Shown: in pieces, positions 1 to 5,419 of the stretch | Layout of the letters: each line of letters opens with the position of its first letter | Numbering within the stretch: position 1 is the first letter of the stretch | Assembly (NCBI GenBank): GCA_030620915.1 | Contig: JAUXIR010000074.1 | Span: 1-7,032, forward strand | DNA length: 7,032 nucleotides | Reading direction: 5' to 3' | Origin: Geopsychrobacter sp. | Lineage (GTDB): Bacteria; Desulfobacterota; Desulfuromonadia; Desulfuromonadales; Geopsychrobacteraceae | The notes under the pieces: model-generated | What the model was told of the DNA's origin: nothing | Database searches by the model: none | The model's input: only the letters and a program-made list of their open reading frames with translations | Made by a program: the position numbers and the translations under genes

Positions 1-249
1 CTCATCCAAATGCTCAGTAAGAGCGGTCAAGCAACGCCCACACTGTAAAAACAGGTCAGCAGTGATTTCACCATCCAACAAGAGCCGACGGTCAACGCGT
101 GATAACCGGTAAGCGATCCGTGCCTCACCGGCAAAAGGTCCGGAAGAACCATCCTGAGCCTGACTCAATTGACTGTTCAACTCATCAGCGGTCAGGATAA
201 GCCGGTAGGCTCGACTAGTATCTGTAATTTTTTCCACTAACAGGCGCAC
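1..249 (-). CDS. yceD: YceD/DUF177 family protein, N-terminal part (3' end outside window)
   Basis: This reading frame is open from a GTG at 249 to the window edge and gives 83 residues. The visible protein begins MRLLVEKITDTSRAY and includes FLQCGRCLTALTEH near residues 68-81. A CxxCL motif after an ILTADEL-type N-terminal segment and a '(D)GEITADL' strand is typical of the DUF177/YceD family. In E. coli YceD is linked to 23S rRNA / large-subunit accumulation, and the gene usually precedes rpmF and the plsX-fab lipid genes. Those would lie to the left of this window, which is inference. The GTG start is chosen because GAGG (258-261) lies 8 bases upstream and a strong promoter lies just beyond. 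The frame stays open further upstream, but that region is occupied by the promoter. About half of a typical 160-180 residue protein is visible. Confidence 0.78.
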   Translation of the reverse strand, partial: MRLLVEKITDTSRAYRLILTADELNSQLSQAQDGSSGPFAGEARIAYRLSRVDRRLLLDGEITADLFLQCGRCLTALTEHLDE

Positions 250-276
250 TGACTCAACCTCAAGGCAAAACGACAC

Positions 277-304
277 ACTATAGAAAAAGACTAAATTGTG
301 TCAA
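277..304 (-). promoter_or_regulatory. Near-consensus sigma-70 promoter for yceD
   Basis: On the minus strand TTGACA (304-299) is followed by a 16-base spacer and TATAGT (282-277). This is a perfect -35 box and a -10 box with one mismatch. Transcription would begin near 270, which gives a leader of only about 20 bases. That leader holds the GAGG ribosome binding site for the GTG start at 249. No operator-like dyad overlaps the boxes, so strong constitutive expression is the simplest reading. The assignment is from sequence only. Confidence 0.72.
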
Positions 305-386
305 GAGAATTCCGGCAAATCGGGCGCTACTTGATAGCCCATCAGTCGCCACTTTGCAAGGATTTATTTTCAATTTGCCCCCATGC

Positions 387-415
387 TTAAACGTGACAGA
401 ATATGGAGATATATT
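387..415 (+). promoter_or_regulatory. Possible mazG promoter
   Basis: TTAAAC (387-392), a 17-base spacer and TATATT (410-415) form a candidate sigma-70 promoter. The -10 box is good and the -35 box poor. Transcription would start near 422, about 40 bases before the preferred mazG ATG at 461. This agrees with that start and not with the upstream in-frame ATG at 383. The -10 box sits inside a small inverted repeat, GAGA-TATAT-TCTC. The match is weak and could be chance. Confidence 0.3.
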
Positions 416-460
416 CTCAAGCCAACATTTTTGGATGAACTGAAAGGGATTCTGCCAACG

Positions 461-1126
461 ATGACCCCAGAAGAGATCAAGCAACTTTCCGAACTGCTAA
501 ATACCATGCGCCATCTACGCTCGCAAAATGGCTGTTCCTGGGACCGCGAGCAATCTCCAGAAAGTCTGCGTCCCTACATCATCGAGGAAGCCTATGAGCT
601 TATCGATGCAATCGACACAGGTGATACCGACGAAATCCTTGCAGAACTGGGTGATCTTCTCCTGCAGGTCATATTTCAGGCACAGATATTTTCAGAACGA
701 GGGCTGTTTGGCATCGGAGAGATCGCGGAAGGCATCAACCGCAAACTACAGCGTCGTCATCCGCATATTTTTTCAGAGGCAATGAATTCCGAGCATCCGG
801 ACTGGGAACAGATCAAGCAGCAGGAGCTTAAAGAGAAGGGAAAAGAGATCGATTTTGCTGCACGGCAACCAGTTAACCTCCCGGCACTTAAATTAGCCGA
901 CAAATGTTGCCGCCACCTGAGTCAGGATTCGACCACAGCAGAAACATTTCTATCATCCGCGAGCCTGCACGACCCCCGCAAGGAGAACCTGAGCGAAGAT
1001 AAAATTGCAGAGGGCATATTCTATCTCGCCTGCCAGGCTCAACAACAAGGGATAGACAGCGATTTAGCCCTGCGTAAATATGTCTTAAATCTTCTCCGGA
1101 AAGCGGACCAAAAAAGATGTCAATAA
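461..1126 (+). CDS. mazG: Nucleoside triphosphate pyrophosphohydrolase MazG, degenerate C-terminal repeat
   Basis: MazG hydrolyses (d)NTPs to (d)NMP and pyrophosphate; it cleans the nucleotide pool and can influence alarmone levels. From the ATG at 461 the protein has 221 residues. The N-terminal MazG domain (about 10-115) is intact. It has the family block NGCSWDREQ (23-31), the metal-binding EEAYE (42-46) and ELGD (62-65), then RRHPHIF (98-104) and DWEQIK (114-119). The second repeat begins at LPAL (140) but is short, and its acidic motifs are gone: AEGIF (183-187) stands where EExGDLLF is expected. The usual C-terminal tail is also missing, leaving the protein about 40 residues shorter than the E. 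coli enzyme (263). The start at 461 is chosen because AAGGGA (444-449) precedes it and the family normally begins here. An in-frame ATG at 383 would add 26 unconserved residues without a ribosome binding site. No terminator is evident after the stop. Confidence 0.9.
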   Translation: MTPEEIKQLSELLNTMRHLRSQNGCSWDREQSPESLRPYIIEEAYELIDAIDTGDTDEILAELGDLLLQVIFQAQIFSERGLFGIGEIAEGINRKLQRRHPHIFSEAMNSEHPDWEQIKQQELKEKGKEIDFAARQPVNLPALKLADKCCRHLSQDSTTAETFLSSASLHDPRKENLSEDKIAEGIFYLACQAQQQGIDSDLALRKYVLNLLRKADQKRCQ

Positions 1127-1403
1127 GCCTCAAAATAAAGAGCAAAAAGTCTTGACATCCAAAAAATGTAGATCTTTCAAGGGGGTTAGCTTCTTTTCAA
1201 CACCAACTGTGCAAAACCTGTTGGCAGGACTGTGAACAATCTTCAGGATATGAGACAAAACGGTGGTCCCAGCATCTTGCACATTTTTTAATCACTTTTA
1301 TTAGCTTTTAATATCAAGCACTTAGCCATGCCGATCTATAGAGAATGAAATACCAGATACCACCATGGTTTAAATTAATCATTAATGAAGTAGAGGATTA
1401 GAG
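1127..1403. other. 277-base intergenic region between mazG and fxsA
   Basis: No reading frame with coding character is visible on either strand, and no tRNA arms or known riboswitch core is recognisable. The left part (1203-1228) can form small hairpins, for example CCAAC/GTTGG and CCTG-TTGG-CAGG, without a U-run. The centre (1277-1320) is AT-rich with promoter-like TAATAT (1309-1314) but no good -35 box. Just before the fxsA ribosome binding site lies ATTAAT-C-ATTAAT (1374-1386), a near-perfect palindrome. An fxsA promoter or leader presumably lies here, but I cannot place it with confidence. Confidence 0.5.
1374..1386. repeat. Palindromic repeat ATTAAT-C-ATTAAT upstream of fxsA
   Basis: Two copies of the self-complementary hexamer ATTAAT flank a single C, so the element is both a direct and an inverted repeat. 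It ends 5 bases before the fxsA Shine-Dalgarno (AGAGG, 1392-1396). It could be an operator half-site pair or simply AT-rich leader sequence. Nothing else in the window repeats it. Confidence 0.4.
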
Positions 1404-1796
1404 ATGTTTATAAAATTACTGCTCCTGTTTATTATTGTCCCAATTGTGGAGATTTACGTCCTGTTTGAGGTCGGAAACACCATCGGTCTGGGGGCAACGA
1501 TCCTGCTCATATTTGCGACCGGCATTGCGGGTGCCCACCTGGCAAAATCTCAAGGGATGTCATTGATGATGAGAATACAGCAGGAGATGGCCGCAGGGAG
1601 AATGCCGCCCGAAGAATTGATCGATGGCGCATTGGTCCTTTCAGGCGGGTTATTGTTATTGACGCCAGGGTTCTGTACCGACTTGGCAGGCTTCTTACTG
1701 TTGGCACCTTTCAGCCGCACCATCCTAAAAGGCTGGCTGAAAAAAATAATTGGCAGGATGCTGGCCAGGGGGGAGATGAAAATATATCGAGGCTAA
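1404..1796 (+). CDS. fxsA: FxsA family membrane protein
   Basis: A 130-residue inner-membrane protein of the FxsA family, named for the E. coli gene whose overproduction relieves F-plasmid exclusion of phage T7. Its normal cellular role is not well defined. Visible features are a first membrane segment at about residues 3-23 (IIVPIVEIYVLFEVG, the family signature), a second at about 27-46 (GATILLIFATGIAGA) and a third, bent segment around 77-101. The third contains the hallmark LLLTPGFCTDLAGFLLL. Residues 47-73 form a charged loop (SQGMSLMMRIQQEMAAGRMPPEE). The C-terminal tail is short and basic, and the protein is somewhat shorter than the E. coli one (about 158 residues). The start has a good AGAGG ribosome binding site 7 bases upstream. 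The gene stands alone; murJ converges on it after 50 bases. Confidence 0.92.
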   Translation: MFIKLLLLFIIVPIVEIYVLFEVGNTIGLGATILLIFATGIAGAHLAKSQGMSLMMRIQQEMAAGRMPPEELIDGALVLSGGLLLLTPGFCTDLAGFLLLAPFSRTILKGWLKKIIGRMLARGEMKIYRG

Positions 1797-1846
1797 GAAA
1801 ACAGTTAGAAGCAGGCAAGCTCAAAGGGTACTCAATTCAGGACAGT
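1797..1846. other. Short convergent gap between fxsA and murJ without a clear terminator
   Basis: Fifty bases separate the fxsA and murJ stop codons. A short direct repeat (TTCAGG twice, 1836-1852) runs into the murJ end. I see no GC-rich hairpin followed by a T-run on either strand. Termination here may be Rho-dependent, or the two transcripts may overlap at their 3' ends. Confidence 0.45.
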
Positions 1847-3427
1847 TCAGGCTTTACTGGCCCCTCCCCTGCGCCGACGCAACAATTGCCAGGCGCGTGA
1901 TACCTCCTCAACCCTGAACAACATACAGAGCAGCAGGAAAGACAGGCCACCACCTGCAACAGCGAGGAAGAGAACCAGGCTCTTCTGCCAGATTTCTCCG
2001 GGCAGGGTCCAATCACACAGATTAACCATGGGTGTTGCGACCAGGATCATCCCCAGCGTGGCAGGTACAGTTCCCCGCAACGGCCTGAGTAATGAGTGTC
2101 GGATAAAGGAACCAATACGGCGCCTCAGCAGAATAATCAACCATAAGGCATTAAATGCCGAAGCGAGACTAAGCGCCAGCGCCAACCCCAGATACTGAAG
2201 TGGTCCCATCAGCAGATAACCCAGTCCAGCATTGACGATCAATGTCCAGAAAGATACCAAAACCGGCGTACGAGTATCCTTCAACGCGTAGAATGTCTGG
2301 GCGGCCACCCGACTGAGCCCAACGAAGAGCAGACCCGGGGCGTAATAGATCAGGGTTAAGGAGGTCGCCTCTAATGCCTTGAGATCAAATTCACCGCCCA
2401 TGAAAAAGAGGCTGTAGACCGGGCGAGCACAGATCATCAGGCCAAAAATTGCCGGCAGGGTAAAGACGACCATCAGTGAAAGAGCAAAGCGAAAAGAATC
2501 CCTGAACGCTTCATCATCGCCATCTGCTGCATGGCGACTCATCATCGGCAGAACGGCCTGAGCCAGAGAAACGATAAATATCCCCTGAGGGAACTCAAAC
2601 AGACGCTGGCCATAATAGAGATAAGAGACGCTCCCCTGAGGCAGAAATGAAGCGAGCAGTCGCGTGACGATCACGTTGATCTGATAGATCGCAACGCCGG
2701 CAACCCCCGGTAGCATCAACCGCGCAATCCGCCCGAGAGCGGCATCACCGGCAAAACGAAAATCGGGCCGCAGCCGAATCCGGTAACGCAGCAGTACGGG
2801 GTACTGCAATACAAGCTGCGCAACCCCACCGAGCAACACTCCGGTTGCCAGCCCGTATATAGGATGGCTGAAGAAACTCCCAAGCAGAAGCGCGCCAAGG
2901 ATCATCCCGGCATTCAGCAATAGTGGCGACAACGAAGGGAGGAAGAAATGCCCCCTGACATTCAGGATGCCGGTCAGCAGCGCAAGGACACTGACAAGAC
3001 CGACATAGGGAAACATGACCCGCGTCAAACTGGTCGTCAATTCGAGCTTGCCACTGATATCACCAAAACCGAATCCAACCCCACGCACAATCCAGGGCGC
3101 AAGCAACATGCCGGCGACAACGACCAACAACATCACCAGGCTCAATAGAGTAACACTGCGGCAAGCGAGTCGTTGTGCCTCATCCTCTCCCCTGGTCGTT
3201 GATATCTCGGTATAAACCGGCACAAATGCGGCGGTCAAGGCTCCTTCACCAAAGAAGCGCCGCAACAGGTTCGGAATAGTAAAGGCCATAAAGAAAGCAT
3301 CACTGACAAAACCGGCACCGAATACCCTGGCGACGACAACATCACGCACAAGACCGGCAATTCGACTTATAAAAGTCGCCAGCCCCATGACCAGTGCAGC
3401 TCCGGTAATTTTTCTGCGATGACTCAT
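1847..3427 (-). CDS. murJ: Lipid II flippase MurJ (MviN)
   Basis: MurJ moves undecaprenyl-linked lipid II from the inner to the outer face of the cytoplasmic membrane for peptidoglycan synthesis. The 526-residue, strongly hydrophobic protein is of normal family length and fits about 14 membrane helices. Residues corresponding to those needed in E. coli MurJ are present: R22 in FISRIAG, R28 in GLVRD, D43 in SDAFF, R56-R57 in NLLRRFF, and R275/E278 in QRLFEFPQG. The family block FGEGALTAAFVP is at 59-70. The ATG at 3427 fits homologues, and an in-frame TAG directly upstream (3430-3428) excludes a longer form. No Shine-Dalgarno lies in the usual position (see the leader ORF entry). I could not find a confident promoter in the AT-rich region shared with rpsT. 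A start at Met14 is possible but would remove conserved N-terminal sequence. Confidence 0.96.
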   Translation of the reverse strand: MSHRRKITGAALVMGLATFISRIAGLVRDVVVARVFGAGFVSDAFFMAFTIPNLLRRFFGEGALTAAFVPVYTEISTTRGEDEAQRLACRSVTLLSLVMLLVVVAGMLLAPWIVRGVGFGFGDISGKLELTTSLTRVMFPYVGLVSVLALLTGILNVRGHFFLPSLSPLLLNAGMILGALLLGSFFSHPIYGLATGVLLGGVAQLVLQYPVLLRYRIRLRPDFRFAGDAALGRIARLMLPGVAGVAIYQINVIVTRLLASFLPQGSVSYLYYGQRLFEFPQGIFIVSLAQAVLPMMSRHAADGDDEAFRDSFRFALSLMVVFTLPAIFGLMICARPVYSLFFMGGEFDLKALEATSLTLIYYAPGLLFVGLSRVAAQTFYALKDTRTPVLVSFWTLIVNAGLGYLLMGPLQYLGLALALSLASAFNALWLIILLRRRIGSFIRHSLLRPLRGTVPATLGMILVATPMVNLCDWTLPGEIWQKSLVLFLAVAGGGLSFLLLCMLFRVEEVSRAWQLLRRRRGGASKA

Positions 3428-3469
3428 CTACTGACTTTACGGAGGCTGCTAAGCAATTTTTAATCCTTC
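3424..3469 (-). promoter_or_regulatory. Candidate murJ leader: Shine-Dalgarno plus 10-codon ORF overlapping the murJ start
   Basis: On the minus strand GAAGGA (3469-3464) is followed after 7 bases by TTG (3456-3454). This opens a 10-codon ORF reading MLSSLRKVSR. Its TGA (3426-3424) overlaps the murJ ATG as ATGA. murJ itself has CCTCCG rather than a Shine-Dalgarno upstream. The arrangement would allow murJ translation by termination and reinitiation after the mini-ORF. It could also be coincidence, because the ORF is very short and uses a TTG start. Confidence 0.35.
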
Positions 3470-3498
3470 AATTAAAACGGCTAACATGCTGATAGTCT

Positions 3499-3560
3499 GC
3501 ATTTTTTTTAAATATATAAGCATTTTTTAACTTGACTGGCCAAAGTACCGATGTTATCAA
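3499..3560 (+). promoter_or_regulatory. rpsT promoter with AT-rich UP-like element
   Basis: TTGACT (3532-3537), a 17-base spacer and TATCAA (3555-3560) form a sigma-70 promoter. TG at 3552-3553 makes it an extended -10. Immediately upstream, 3499-3531 is almost all A/T with phased tracts: GCAT followed by long T-runs occurs at 3499-3511 and again at 3520-3530. This suits an UP element contacting the RNA polymerase alpha subunits, as expected for a ribosomal protein gene. The start site would be near 3567, giving a leader of about 50 bases. Confidence 0.65.
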
Positions 3561-3615
3561 TCGCCTTCAATAATCAATTACCGACGAATAAAGACGTCTT
3601 ACAAGGAGCGAAAAA

Positions 3616-3879
3616 GTGGCTAATCATAAATCCGCAATCAAGCGCAACAAACAGAATCAAGTCCGCAATGCACGCAACACCCATATCCGCACAACCATGC
3701 GCAACCAGGTTAAGACTGTCCGTGAAGCGGTTGCAGCCGGTGACAAGGATCTGGCCCAACAGACCTTAAAACTTGCCGTCCCCTGCATCGATAAAAGTTC
3801 GACCAAGGGTGTGATTCACAAGTCGACCGCCAGCCGCAAAATTGCGCGTCTGACCAAGCTGGTCAATACCCTCGGCTAG
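3616..3879 (+). CDS. rpsT: Small ribosomal subunit protein bS20
   Basis: bS20 binds 16S rRNA early in 30S assembly. The 87-residue basic protein begins MANHKSAIKRNKQNQ, the family signature, and continues with IRTTMRNQVKTVREA around residues 28-42. It ends in TASRKIARLTKLVNTLG, and its length is typical for S20. The start is GTG at 3616, supported by an excellent AAGGAG (3603-3608) 7 bases upstream. S20 genes in several bacteria use non-AUG starts, and in E. coli this is tied to autoregulation; whether that applies here is inference. A palindrome, AAGACGTCTT (3591-3600), lies 2 bases before the ribosome binding site. The gene is monocistronic: it has its own promoter and is followed directly by an intrinsic terminator. 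Confidence 0.98.
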   Translation: MANHKSAIKRNKQNQVRNARNTHIRTTMRNQVKTVREAVAAGDKDLAQQTLKLAVPCIDKSSTKGVIHKSTASRKIARLTKLVNTLG

Positions 3880-3901
3880 GTTCAGTAAAAACATGAAGTT
3901 T

Positions 3902-3934
3902 AAAAAAAGGGATCTCACTGAGATCCCTTTTTTT
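3902..3934. terminator. Bidirectional intrinsic terminator shared by rpsT and holA
   Basis: GGGATCTC (3909-3916), loop ACT (3917-3919) and GAGATCCC (3920-3927) make a perfect 8-base-pair stem. It is flanked by seven A (3902-3908) and seven T (3928-3934), so the hairpin has a U-tract whichever strand is read. It begins 22 bases after the rpsT stop. On the other strand the holA stop codon (3935-3933) overlaps the A/T flank, so the same hairpin can end the leuS-lptE-holA transcript. Confidence 0.93.
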
Positions 3935-4931
3935 ATGCGCGGCCGTCAGCTAACTGCATCAACAGGTTTTCCAGAACAACATCGGGTCTCGAACCGCTCG
4001 ACTTCATCGCTAAATCCGCCTCAACAAAAAGTTTAAATGCATGGCGGAAATCGGTTCGCGAATATCTGCGACCCTGCGCAATCAAACCATCAACCACAAA
4101 AGGCGGCACCCCTGCGCCCCGGGCAATTTCAGCCGAAGAGCGTCCTTCTACCTGTAACTCCCGAGCCTTCCAGAGTTGTCGGAAATGCCTGCTCAGCAAC
4201 GACAGAATCTTGAGCGGAGCCTCGCCATCTGCAATCAGATGGCGACCGAGGGTTAACGCCTTGCCCGCATTTTGACATCCAACCGCATTCCCAATCGCAA
4301 AAATATTTTCTGCGCGAATATTAGAGACAACAGCCTGGATATCAGGCACATCGATAAGACGTGGTGTACCGGCATAAAGAGACAACTTTTCAAGCTCGGT
4401 CATCACTTCATGCAGACTACTGCCGACCCGACTGACGAACAGGCTGAGGGCATCGCCGGTGATAGTGAAACCGAGATCATCGAGTTGCTTGCGGATAAAG
4501 CCGGGAATCTGCCGCTCGTTTAATGGCTTGAACTCTACCAGAGCATCGATCTTCTTAAGATTTTGAAAGAACTTACGCCGGCTATCGATCTTGTCACCGC
4601 TGAAAACCAGACAGGTTTCCGGCGCAGGTTTTTGGATATACGAGATCAGGCCATCGTAATCTGAGGCGGTTAAAGCATGAGCGTCCTTAACCACCACCAG
4701 ACGCCTTTCGGCAAAGGCCGGATAGGTCAGTGCCGACTCAAGCACCTGTTCTAGCGCAAGGCCCTTAGCATGAAAGATATGCCGATTGAAATCCTCACTC
4801 CCCGGTGAAAGCACCGACTTTTCGATCTGCTGAAGGGCTTTTTGGCGCAGGAACGGCTCACCTCCATAGAGAAAGAGCACCGGGGGGAGATTGCGGCTAT
4901 TGATTGCCTGCTGCAAAACATCCGGAGTCAT
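3933..4931 (-). CDS. holA: DNA polymerase III delta subunit HolA
   Basis: Delta is the clamp-loader subunit that opens the beta sliding clamp. The protein has 332 residues, close to the usual 340. The N-terminal AAA+-like domain shows LPPVLFLYGGEPFLRQKA (15-32), with no functional Walker A motif, as normal for delta. Further features are FNRHIF (48-53), the block around PAFAERRLVVVKDAHAL (71-87), and CLVFSGDKID near 107-116. The middle and C-terminal helical parts include SSLHEVMTELEKLSLY (170-185), the ENIFAIGNAV stretch (about 209-218) and LSLLSRHFRQLWKARE (243-258). The ATG at 4931 lies 2 bases after the lptE stop. Only a weak AGG precedes it, so translation is probably coupled to lptE. 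It is the last gene of the leuS-lptE-holA operon, an order I recall from Geobacter-type genomes. Confidence 0.95.
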   Translation of the reverse strand: MTPDVLQQAINSRNLPPVLFLYGGEPFLRQKALQQIEKSVLSPGSEDFNRHIFHAKGLALEQVLESALTYPAFAERRLVVVKDAHALTASDYDGLISYIQKPAPETCLVFSGDKIDSRRKFFQNLKKIDALVEFKPLNERQIPGFIRKQLDDLGFTITGDALSLFVSRVGSSLHEVMTELEKLSLYAGTPRLIDVPDIQAVVSNIRAENIFAIGNAVGCQNAGKALTLGRHLIADGEAPLKILSLLSRHFRQLWKARELQVEGRSSAEIARGAGVPPFVVDGLIAQGRRYSRTDFRHAFKLFVEADLAMKSSGSRPDVVLENLLMQLADGRA

Positions 4932-4933
4932 AT

Positions 4934-5419
4934 TCAGAACCTGGTGACCAGCCGATAGAGAAGATCATCGGCGATATCCCTTGCCATAGATTCAATGGCT
5001 ACAGATTCGAGATCCTCCTGCTGGTTCTTGTCGACAGCGGCACGATAAGTCTGCTGACGTTGCAGGTCGCCCTGCCAAAGCAGCTTGCCATCCTGCCGCT
5101 TCAAGGCGAAATGCACCTTTAGGGTCGCCCTGAAGACACTGATCCGATCATTCGAATCGTAGGAGGTTGGGTCAACGTAATAATCAGTAATTGTTGCCTG
5201 CAGCACAGCCTCAGGTCCGGATTCGACCAACTCAACCGCCTGCTGACGAGCGAGAACCGCAGTCAGCGGAACGGCCAGAATATTCTCCAGCAGTGGCTCG
5301 GTGGTCATATTCACCGCCAACGGCAGCTTCAACAGCCGAACGTCAGCCGGCAAGCTGCCACCAGCGAACTGGTAGCCGCAACCGGCGAAAAATAGAAGCA
5401 GCAGGGCCGCCAGTTTCAT
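4934..5419 (-). CDS. lptE: LPS assembly lipoprotein LptE
   Basis: LptE sits inside the LptD barrel in the outer membrane and helps place LPS in the outer leaflet. The 161-residue protein starts with a lipoprotein signal peptide ([14 protein letters not shown]), with Cys14 as the lipidated residue followed by [10 protein letters not shown], typical of LptE. Phe at -3 of the lipobox is less common than Leu. The rest is small and beta-rich, with the family-like stretch [22 protein letters not shown] split across residues 77-98 and [14 protein letters not shown] near 111-124. The ATG overlaps the leuS TGA (ATGA, 5419-5416), which indicates translational coupling. The placement between leuS and holA matches the RlpB/LptE position in many proteobacteria. 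Sequence conservation in this family is low, so the lipobox and the context carry much of the call. Confidence 0.9.
   Translation of the reverse strand: MKLAALLLLFFAGCGYQFAGGSLPADVRLLKLPLAVNMTTEPLLENILAVPLTAVLARQQAVELVESGPEAVLQATITDYYVDPTSYDSNDRISVFRATLKVHFALKRQDGKLLWQGDLQRQQTYRAAVDKNQQEDLESVAIESMARDIADDLLYRLVTRF

Noticed and set aside
383..460. Upstream in-frame ATG that would lengthen MazG by 26 residues
   Set aside because: There is no ribosome binding site before 383, the added residues do not look like the MazG family, and the ATG at 461 has AAGGGA upstream.
1152..1180. TTGACA after mazG as a promoter for fxsA
   Set aside because: At 16-18 bases downstream there is only TTTCAA-like sequence. 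The only TAGATC is 11 bases away, and fxsA is over 200 bases further on.
1203..1228. Hairpins CCAAC/GTTGG and CCTG/CAGG as a mazG terminator
   Set aside because: The stems are only 4-5 base pairs, overlap each other, and no T-run follows.
1330..1337. GCCGATCT resembling a sigma-28 (flagellar) -10 element
   Set aside because: The position 11 bases upstream reads ATATCAAG, with no TAAA-type -35 element, and fxsA is not a flagellar gene.
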